Shown here piece after piece: positions 1 to 4,236 of a stretch of DNA of 6,688 bases. This DNA comes from Candidatus Magasanikbacteria bacterium CG_4_10_14_0_8_um_filter_42_12 (GTDB lineage Bacteria > Patescibacteriota > Patescibacteriia > Magasanikbacterales > UBA922), in assembly GCA_002784795.1 (NCBI GenBank), contig PFLZ01000149.1, positions 1-6,688 of the forward strand, written 5' to 3'. Each line of letters opens with the position of its first letter. The stretch's first letter is position 1. The notes beneath the pieces were generated by a model. It did not search any database and was not told the DNA's origin. It saw nothing but the letters and a program-made list of their open reading frames with translations. A program made the translations under genes and the position numbers.

Positions 1-729
1 CACGAAGTAACAAAAATCACTCAGGAAGGAAACATCCACATCGTCCATGCGAAGTTTGGCGCTGAAGCAATAGAATACAAAACAAAAGCTGTCATCATCG
101 CAAGTGGCATTCACCCTCGACATCTGTCTCTTCCGGGAGAAGAAGCCTTAAAACACAAAGGTGTCACGTACTGTACCGTCTGTGACGGACCACTGTATAA
201 AGGAAAAACTACCGCAACGGTTGGAGCTGGAAATGCAGCAGTCGAATCCGCGCTCATGATGACAGGCATTGCTGACAAGGTATACCTCGTCACAAAATAT
301 GCTGACGATCCAAAAACGCAAGGTGGTTTTCCAAAAGCTGAGACCGTGCTTGTCAACAAAGTAAAAGCGCTCGAGAATGTTGAGATTATTTACAATGCAA
401 ATACCACAGACATTCTTGGCACAGACTTTGTCACGGGACTACGCTACACAGACACGGTTACAAATGAATCAAAAGAAATTGCGACCGACGGCGTCATGGT
501 GCACATCGGCATGATCCCAAATTCAGACTTTGTCACGTGTGGGAATAAAAACAAGCAAGGTGAAATTGAAGTCTCACTGAAATGTGAAACAACGTGTGCA
601 GGTGTTTTTGCAGCGGGCGATGTCACGGATATTCCATACAAACAAATTATTATTTCAGCTGGACACGGTGCCACCGCAGCACTCTCTGCGATCGACTACA
701 TCAATCGATGGGAACCACTTAGCACGTAA
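1..729 (+). CDS. trxB: AhpF/TrxB-type flavoprotein disulfide reductase, 5'-truncated
   Basis: The frame is open from the window edge and gives 242 residues. About 70-80 N-terminal residues of a roughly 310-residue reductase are missing, including the first FAD-binding GxGxxG. Visible parts, in fragment numbering: the redox CxxC at Cys58 and Cys61 followed by Asp-Gly-Pro, the nucleotide-binding loop GAGNAA at 75-80, and the FAD-binding GVFAAGDV at 201-208 followed by a PYKQIII segment. By family knowledge, such enzymes pass electrons from NAD(P)H through FAD to a CxxC pair and then to thioredoxin or a peroxiredoxin partner, in the cytoplasm. The C-terminal third (GEIEV..KCET, GVFAAGD, YKQIII) reads more like the reductase module of AhpF than classical TrxB. 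The HRR-type NADPH-specificity motif expected after the second Rossmann loop is absent, with LVTKYADD in its place. Whether an AhpF-like N-terminal domain exists lies outside the window. The family call is firm; the partner and the gene symbol are less sure. Confidence 0.93.
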   Translation, partial: HEVTKITQEGNIHIVHAKFGAEAIEYKTKAVIIASGIHPRHLSLPGEEALKHKGVTYCTVCDGPLYKGKTTATVGAGNAAVESALMMTGIADKVYLVTKYADDPKTQGGFPKAETVLVNKVKALENVEIIYNANTTDILGTDFVTGLRYTDTVTNESKEIATDGVMVHIGMIPNSDFVTCGNKNKQGEIEVSLKCETTCAGVFAAGDVTDIPYKQIIISAGHGATAALSAIDYINRWEPLST

Positions 730-750
730 CACACATCACATAACACGTAA
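723..750 (+). repeat. Four-unit heptad array overlapping the reductase stop codon
   Basis: Four consecutive 7-base units are seen: CACGTAA, CACACAT, CACATAA, CACGTAA. The first and last units are identical and the middle two differ at two or three bases. The first unit contains the TAA stop of the upstream reductase, and the array ends one base before the terminator stem. Its size (28 bases) and unit order match the array at 1299-1326, although the unit sequence differs. It may be chance low complexity, but the fixed period and the repeated design argue for noting it. Confidence 0.55.
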
Positions 751-751
751 C

Positions 752-784
752 AAAAGATCAATGGCAAAACCATTGGTCTTTTTG
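752..784 (+). terminator. Intrinsic terminator after the reductase
   Basis: A 13-bp stem (752-764 with 770-782, one G-T wobble) closes a 5-base loop. The right arm ends in a run of five T. It lies 23 bases after the reductase stop codon. The left arm begins with four A, so the hairpin also has a T run on the minus strand and could act in both directions, though no minus-strand gene abuts it. Confidence 0.85.
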
Positions 785-801
785 TTGTAGCGATGTTTAT
801 T

Positions 802-894
802 AGACAGAGGGGTTTCAAGGGGAAAGCTGTCTGAGCCTCCGCCGCTTGTCAATGAGTACTTCATGAGCGGCGTCACAGGCGAGTTCTTTCCCCT
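802..894 (+). other. Foldable intergenic element, possible structured RNA or dispersed repeat
   Basis: Several perfect complementary segments are packed in 93 bases. A 9-bp stem (818-826 with 886-894) can enclose a 4-bp stem (835-838 with 877-880) and a 7-bp GC-rich stem (840-846 with 866-872). Inside these, a 4-bp stem (852-855 with 861-864) has a 5-base loop. An alternative 6-bp stem (802-807 with 827-832) does not overlap the 9-bp partner bases at 886-894 but would enclose its left arm, so two competing folds are possible. That is the usual design of a switching leader or of a mobile repeat with inverted ends. It matches no RNA family I can name. The stretch is visibly richer in G+C than its surroundings. 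The strand is uncertain, since the stems exist on both. Confidence 0.45.
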
Positions 895-905
895 GACACT
901 TTTTG

Positions 906-929
906 TTCCTTTTTGGTGACAAAAAGGAA
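906..929 (+). other. Perfect 10-bp hairpin with GTGA tetraloop
   Basis: Bases 906-915 pair perfectly with 920-929 around the four-base loop GTGA, a GNRA-type loop that stabilises RNA hairpins. No T run follows on the plus strand, where a purine stretch follows instead, so it is not a standard terminator. It lies 11 bases after the foldable element at 802-894 and may be its 3' boundary hairpin or the end of the same repeat. Confidence 0.6.
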
Positions 930-954
930 GGGAGGAAAGAGAGACAACGATCTA

Positions 955-983
955 TTTCAATACTATGCAAATTTTGATACACT
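955..983 (+). promoter_or_regulatory. Weak sigma70-like promoter candidate for the 1078 gene
   Basis: A TACACT box (978-983) is preceded by TGA, which gives an extended -10. Seventeen bases upstream lies TTTCAA (955-960), a poor -35 with three of six matches. Transcription would start near 990 and leave an untranslated leader of about 88 bases that contains the 9-base array. No better promoter was found between the terminator and the gene at 1078. Confidence 0.25.
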
Positions 984-1039
984 ATACGTAAAGAAGTTTC
1001 TCATGTTGTTAAGGTTACCAAGTCTTCTACAGTCTAAAA

Positions 1040-1075
1040 ACCTTACAAACGTCAGAAACCTTAGCGACCTTACAA
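1040..1075 (+). repeat. Degenerate four-unit 9-base array before the first membrane gene
   Basis: Four 9-base units are seen in register: ACCTTACAA, ACGTCAGAA, ACCTTAGCG, ACCTTACAA. The first and last are identical; the second and third match it at six positions each. The array ends two bases before the ATG at 1078 (five before the ATG at 1081). This is the same four-unit design, with matching outer units, as the heptad arrays at 723 and 1299. Confidence 0.5.
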
Positions 1076-1077
1076 GT

Positions 1078-1293
1078 ATGATGTTTAAAATATTTGGCGC
1101 TATAGGCCTCCTCTTCATCACCTACGGCGTGATCACAAAAAAGGCAATGACACGAAATATTGTCTTTATCATCGGCGGCCTCCTCCTGCTTACCTACAGT
1201 TCGTACTTGAAAGACCCCATCTTCATTTCCCTCCAGATCATCTTCACCATCGCAAGTATCTTCGAACTCATGCATATCCGAAAGAAACGGTAA
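1078..1293 (+). CDS. Small three-helix membrane protein, function unknown
   Basis: The protein has 71 residues. Three hydrophobic segments lie at about 4-20, 27-44 and 47-67, joined by short loops with Lys and Arg (residues 21-26) and Lys-Asp (45-46). It ends in a basic tail, RKKR. ATG 1078 is followed directly by ATG 1081, and either may be used. The frame stays open upstream to 913, but that part crosses a hairpin and a repeat array and reads as low-complexity, so the short form is preferred. There is no Shine-Dalgarno sequence. An ungapped comparison with the next gene (residue 7 here to 23 there) gives about 17 identical residues in 61, including aligned Tyr, Gly-Leu, Ile-Phe and Ala-Ser-x-x-Glu positions, so the two look like tandem duplicates. 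It is probably an inner-membrane protein. No known family is recognised. Confidence 0.75.
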   Translation: MMFKIFGAIGLLFITYGVITKKAMTRNIVFIIGGLLLLTYSSYLKDPIFISLQIIFTIASIFELMHIRKKR

Positions 1294-1298
1294 AAAAT

Positions 1299-1326
1299 GT
1301 TAATTGTTTATTGTTAGTTGTTAATT
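1299..1326 (+). repeat. Heptad array ending 4 bases before the ATG at 1331
   Basis: Four exact 7-base units are seen: GTTAATT, GTTTATT, GTTAGTT, GTTAATT. After a 4-base spacer (ATCT) comes the ATG of the second membrane-protein gene. The same three unit variants, in another order, occupy 1698-1725 in the same position relative to the next gene. The array fills most of the 37-base gap between the genes, where a ribosome binding site would be expected, and it contains no Shine-Dalgarno motif. Confidence 0.85.
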
Positions 1327-1330
1327 ATCT

Positions 1331-1669
1331 ATGTTACTCGAAACATTCATGCCATACCTCCCCTCCTCTGTTGCCGAAACATGGATCTTTGTTGGTGCTG
1401 GCATTTCCATCCTCTTCCTCGTCTATGCCGTGTTCATAGAAAAAGAACATCGCCAAGATCTGATTCGACTTATCGGTACAGGAGGTCTGCTCATTTATGC
1501 CATCTACATTCACAATGTCATTTTTACTGTTGCCATGGCAGCACTTGCCGTCGCATCTCTTGTCGAATTCGTAGAAATCATGCTAGGGTTGCACAAACAC
1601 AGCCCAGAAGATTTGCAACGCTACAAAACATTTGTCCGAACCAAACATCTGGAACCCAGACAGAAATAA
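1331..1669 (+). CDS. Small three-helix membrane protein, paralogue of the preceding gene
   Basis: The protein has 112 residues. Hydrophobic segments lie at about 18-36, 44-60 and 62-85, separated by a charged loop (37-46, EKEHRQ) and a His-Asn turn (61-62). A hydrophilic basic tail of about 25 residues follows (HKHSPEDLQ to the end) and probably lies in the cytoplasm, given its positive charge. Compared with the 71-residue neighbour it has an extra 16-residue N-terminus (ETFMPYLPSSVAE) and this tail, while the three-helix core aligns without gaps. The start is ATG 1331, fixed by the heptad array ending four bases upstream; there is no Shine-Dalgarno sequence. It is likely co-transcribed with the flanking genes (gaps of 37 and 60 bases). 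I do not recognise a family. A small scaffold or stress membrane protein would fit, but nothing in the sequence decides this. Confidence 0.85.
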   Translation: MLLETFMPYLPSSVAETWIFVGAGISILFLVYAVFIEKEHRQDLIRLIGTGGLLIYAIYIHNVIFTVAMAALAVASLVEFVEIMLGLHKHSPEDLQRYKTFVRTKHLEPRQK

Positions 1670-1697
1670 CAATTACTGGTACCTGTGCAGAAAGATT

Positions 1698-1725
1698 GTT
1701 AATTGTTAGTTGTTAATTGTTTATT
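1698..1725 (+). repeat. Heptad array ending 4 bases before the kinase ATG
   Basis: Four exact 7-base units are seen: GTTAATT, GTTAGTT, GTTAATT, GTTTATT, then the spacer GCAT and the ATG at 1730. These are the unit variants of the 1299-1326 array in a different order. The placement is the same: 28 bases of array, 4 bases of spacer, start codon. The two downstream genes are unrelated, so the array itself was copied or selected rather than carried along with a duplicated gene. Confidence 0.85.
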
Positions 1726-1729
1726 GCAT

Positions 1730-2704
1730 ATGTTTGACCTTATCACTATAGGAGATTCACTTGTTGATATTTTTTTTGTTATTGACGAAGGAAATACAGG
1801 ATGTACGCTTGATAAAAATCAAAAAAAACTGTGTTTCAATTATGCAGAAAAAATGTCTATAGAACAGAGTACTCATTCCGTCGGTGGAAACGCTGCCAAT
1901 GTTGCGGTAGGCGCAAAGAAAACAGGTCTGCATACTGCGATTGTGACTGAACTTGGCGATGACATCAATGGACAAGTTGTCCTTGATGCACTCCAAAAAG
2001 CAGAGATAGATCTCTCACTCATAAAAATACATAAAAACAAAGAAACACGATATTCCGTCGTCCTCAATTATGCGAGTGAGAGAACCATTCTCTCGTACCA
2101 TGCCGAAAGAAAATATGCACTCCCTACACTTCCTGATACAAAATGGATTTATTACACATCACTTGGCAAGCATTTTGACATATTGCAAAAACAACTTGTC
2201 TCCTATTTGAAAAAGAACCCAGATGTACGCCTTGCCATGAATCCTGGCTCATACCAATTTTCTCATGGACTTGAAACGATTCAACAACTCTTGTCCCAGG
2301 TCTCTGTACTCATTGTCAATAAAGAAGAAGCCGCAAAACTCGCAAACAAAACAACTCGTTCGAGTATCCCATCACTCCTCAAAACACTCCTCACAAAAGG
2401 ACCTCATACGGTGGTCATTACAGATGGAACCAGGGGTTCCTATGCTGCACAAGGAAAAGAACAATACATGATGCCCCCATATCCAATAAAGGCAGAAGCA
2501 AAAACTGGTGCCGGGGATGCGTATACCAGCGGATTCCTCTCTGCCATCATACATGGCAAGGATGTGAAAGAAGCAATGATGTGGGGCACTGCAAACGCAG
2601 GAGGGGTCATCCAAAAATTTGGAGCCCAAGAAGGATTGCTTTCAAAAAAAGGAATTCTCTCTATCATCGAAACGCATAGAACAGTGCACCCAAAGAAGCT
2701 ATAA
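1730..2704 (+). CDS. PfkB-family carbohydrate/nucleoside kinase
   Basis: The protein has 324 residues, a typical length for the ribokinase/PfkB superfamily, which moves the ATP gamma-phosphate to a sugar or nucleoside hydroxyl in the cytoplasm. The first strand is DLITIGDSLVD. The family's Gly-Gly motif GGNAANVAVGA lies at 52-62. A lid-like strand (ETRYSVVLNY) follows, then VLIVNKEEA and VVITDG in the nucleotide half. The anion hole and catalytic base are TGAGD, with Asp263. The PfkB signature normally has an acidic or polar residue and then Ser/Thr before the TGAGD box; here Ala257-Lys258 stand there. A 27-residue insert after the first strand (EGNTGCTLDKNQ region) resembles a kinase group I associate with Patescibacteria. 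ATG 1730 is preferred to TTG 1703 because the upstream codons would be read from the repeat array. The substrate is unknown. No terminator is visible before the next promoter. Confidence 0.92.
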   Translation: MFDLITIGDSLVDIFFVIDEGNTGCTLDKNQKKLCFNYAEKMSIEQSTHSVGGNAANVAVGAKKTGLHTAIVTELGDDINGQVVLDALQKAEIDLSLIKIHKNKETRYSVVLNYASERTILSYHAERKYALPTLPDTKWIYYTSLGKHFDILQKQLVSYLKKNPDVRLAMNPGSYQFSHGLETIQQLLSQVSVLIVNKEEAAKLANKTTRSSIPSLLKTLLTKGPHTVVITDGTRGSYAAQGKEQYMMPPYPIKAEAKTGAGDAYTSGFLSAIIHGKDVKEAMMWGTANAGGVIQKFGAQEGLLSKKGILSIIETHRTVHPKKL

Positions 2705-2740
2705 AACTCCTACATATAGCCAATTCTCACATCTCCATCA

Positions 2741-2768
2741 TTGACAAATAGGGATATTCTGCTATACT
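2741..2768 (+). promoter_or_regulatory. Strong extended -10 sigma70 promoter for the ATP-grasp pair
   Basis: A perfect TTGACA (2741-2746) is followed by a 16-base spacer and TATACT (2763-2768, five of six matches). TGC sits directly before the -10 box, which gives an extended -10. Transcription should start near 2775, leaving an untranslated leader of about 15 bases before ATG 2791 with no Shine-Dalgarno sequence. It is the clearest promoter in the window and separates this transcription unit from the kinase gene. Confidence 0.82.
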
Positions 2769-2790
2769 CTGACCCACGTAGCAACCTATT

Positions 2791-4161
2791 ATGAAAAAAA
2801 CAACTGACAACCTTTTGGTGCCACTTGCCCTTGTGGGCAAGCTGTATGATCACATGATCAGAGTGGTCAAACATGTACCAGATGACAAACCAAAAAAAAA
2901 TATCATTTTGTATATTGGCAAAGTGTACCCCCACATGGTGGAGGCTATTCGTGCATATGGAAAAAAGCATGATGTCACATATCGTATAGGACTACTCTAC
3001 GATCCAAAACAAAAATTCACTGACCAAACAAGACCACCATTTGATGATCTTGATATCATCCTCACCTGTGATTTTTCTTCGGATGAATCACTCCAAAAAG
3101 CACTTTCTTCACTTCAAGATGAGATATGGGTCGTCACGGTTCGAGGAGATGATATGATTCCGAGATTGCAGCGTGTGATCCCGTATGTTCCATATGTACG
3201 CACACCGACTGAAAAATCATTGTCATGGGCAAGTGACAAGATTCTCATGCGACAACATTTGAAACGATACAATCCAGCGCTCTCACCAAATTTTTTGATT
3301 GTAGAAAAAGTAGACAAACAAACTATTAAACATATTGAAGACACGCTGGTATTTCCAGTGATGGTAAAACCTGCAGGATTGGCAGCAAGCCGACTTGTCG
3401 GGATGTGTTATCACAAAGAAGAACTTGAATCATTTCTCAAGAAAGTATTTAAAGAAATTGATGCTGTATATCAAGAAACCGGTGGAAATTGGACACCAAA
3501 AGTACTTGTGGAGGAATTTATTGAAGGACAAATGTACTCTCTTGATGCATTTGTAAGTCCTTCTGGAAAAATATCATACTGTCCACTCGTAAGTATCAAG
3601 ACAGGAAAATCTATAGGATTTGATGACTTCTTTGGCTATCTTCAGATGACACCACCAAATCTCAATACAGACAGCGTAGCCGCAGCAGAGGAGGCCGCAG
3701 GACAAGGTATCCGTGCATTAGGACTCAGAGCGACAACAGCACATGTAGAATTGTTCAAAACAGAACAAGGGTGGAAAATCATAGAAATAGGTGCTCGTGT
3801 AGGCGGATTCAGACATATGCTCTATGAATTTTCTTTTGGAATGAACCACACCATGAACGATGTACTGACACGCGCTGGGAAAAAAGTAGATGTGAAAAAA
3901 AAGATACAAGGATACTCAGCAGCGATGAAATTTTTTGGGAAAAAAGAAGGAAAGCTGGTAAAAATTGGTGGAATCAAAAAAATTCAAGAACTCAAATCTC
4001 TTGAACGTTTGTATATAAACCAAAAAGTTGGAGACACATGTAAATTTGCACAACATGGCGGCACGAGTGTCTTCAATCTTGTCCTCTTCCACAAGGATAA
4101 ATCGGAACTCCTTGCAGACATACGACGCATCGAACAGACGGTAGATATCCAAGTGGAATAG
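2791..4161 (+). CDS. ATP-grasp ligase, L-amino-acid-ligase/carnosine-synthase-like (copy 1)
   Basis: The protein has 456 residues. After an N-terminal Rossmann-like part (about 40-150) comes the ATP-grasp fold: ATP-binding Lys193 in MVKPAGLAAS, a second lysine strand KVLVEEFIEG, and the acidic metal ligands Glu320 (HVELF) and Glu332 (IIEIGARVGG). The usual Asn of the E-x-N-x-R motif is Gly334, and Arg336 is kept. A block IGFDDFFGYL (275-284) is conserved in the paralogue and may shape the acceptor site. A C-terminal domain (about 365-456) matches the beta-rich domain that ends L-amino-acid ligases. The family joins a carboxylate to an amine through an acyl-phosphate, with ATP going to ADP, in the cytoplasm. 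Compared with copy 2 it has roughly 40 extra N-terminal residues. The start is fixed by the promoter ending about 22 bases upstream; ATG 2854 is an alternative. The substrates are unknown. Confidence 0.9.
   Translation: MKKTTDNLLVPLALVGKLYDHMIRVVKHVPDDKPKKNIILYIGKVYPHMVEAIRAYGKKHDVTYRIGLLYDPKQKFTDQTRPPFDDLDIILTCDFSSDESLQKALSSLQDEIWVVTVRGDDMIPRLQRVIPYVPYVRTPTEKSLSWASDKILMRQHLKRYNPALSPNFLIVEKVDKQTIKHIEDTLVFPVMVKPAGLAASRLVGMCYHKEELESFLKKVFKEIDAVYQETGGNWTPKVLVEEFIEGQMYSLDAFVSPSGKISYCPLVSIKTGKSIGFDDFFGYLQMTPPNLNTDSVAAAEEAAGQGIRALGLRATTAHVELFKTEQGWKIIEIGARVGGFRHMLYEFSFGMNHTMNDVLTRAGKKVDVKKKIQGYSAAMKFFGKKEGKLVKIGGIKKIQELKSLERLYINQKVGDTCKFAQHGGTSVFNLVLFHKDKSELLADIRRIEQTVDIQVE
2824..2860 (+). other. 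Twin hairpins inside the start of ATP-grasp copy 1
   Basis: A perfect 7-bp stem (2824-2830 with 2835-2841, loop TTGT) is followed after five bases by a second 5-bp stem (2847-2851 with 2856-2860), built from two copies of TGATCA. The second hairpin covers an in-frame ATG at 2854. The structures lie in the N-terminal extension that the paralogue lacks. They could regulate translation or choose between two starts, or they may simply be a coincidence of codon choice. Confidence 0.35.
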
Positions 4162-4215
4162 ACATAATGCTATTTAACAAAAACTTTGAAAGTCGTACCT
4201 TTCCCAACAGGTGCG

Positions 4216-4236
4216 CTTTCTTTCTCTCTTGTCTCT
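4216..4236 (+). promoter_or_regulatory. Pyrimidine-rich tract directly before the second ATP-grasp ATG
   Basis: Twenty of 21 bases (all but G4231) are C or T, and the tract runs straight into ATG 4237. No Shine-Dalgarno sequence is present. Unstructured U/C-rich leaders can load ribosomes without one, which makes this a plausible initiation region. The alternative is that a TTG at 4186 is the true start and the tract encodes an N-terminal extension; the paralogue alignment begins after ATG 4237 and argues against this. Confidence 0.35.

Larger units (their letters stand above)
730..1077 (+). other. 348-base gene-free region
   Basis: No convincing gene lies here. In order it holds the tail of the heptad array, the terminator (752-784), a foldable stretch (802-894), a 10-bp hairpin (906-929), a weak promoter candidate (955-983) and a degenerate 9-base array (1040-1075). 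A stop-free frame of 42 codons spans 791-918, but it has only one internal ATG and ends inside the 10-bp hairpin. An ATG at 913 opens a frame running into the next gene, but its first 55 codons cross the hairpin and the repeat array and look non-coding. Confidence 0.7.

Noticed and set aside
802..929. Insertion sequence or transposon end
   Set aside because: There is no transposase frame, no target-site duplication and no matching second end in the window. The inverted arms lie within 130 bases, which fits an RNA fold or a small repeat better.
913..1077. N-terminal extension of the first membrane protein from ATG 913
   Set aside because: The codons run across the 10-bp hairpin and the 9-base array and give a low-complexity peptide. 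The membrane-protein core begins at ATG 1078 or 1081 and aligns with its paralogue from there.
723..1725. CRISPR array
   Set aside because: The units are 7 or 9 bases, contiguous and without unique spacers, so they are simple tandem arrays and not repeat-spacer units.
1703..1729. TTG start of the kinase at 1703
   Set aside because: It would translate the heptad array into nine extra residues before MFDLITIGDS, which is the natural first strand of the fold.
2705..2740. Terminator after the kinase
   Set aside because: No hairpin followed by a T run was found in the 36 bases before the next promoter, so read-through into the ATP-grasp genes is possible.
4186..4236. TTG start of the second ATP-grasp gene at 4186
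   Set aside because: The similarity to the first copy starts just after ATG 4237, and the 17 added residues are encoded largely by the pyrimidine tract. It is not fully excluded.
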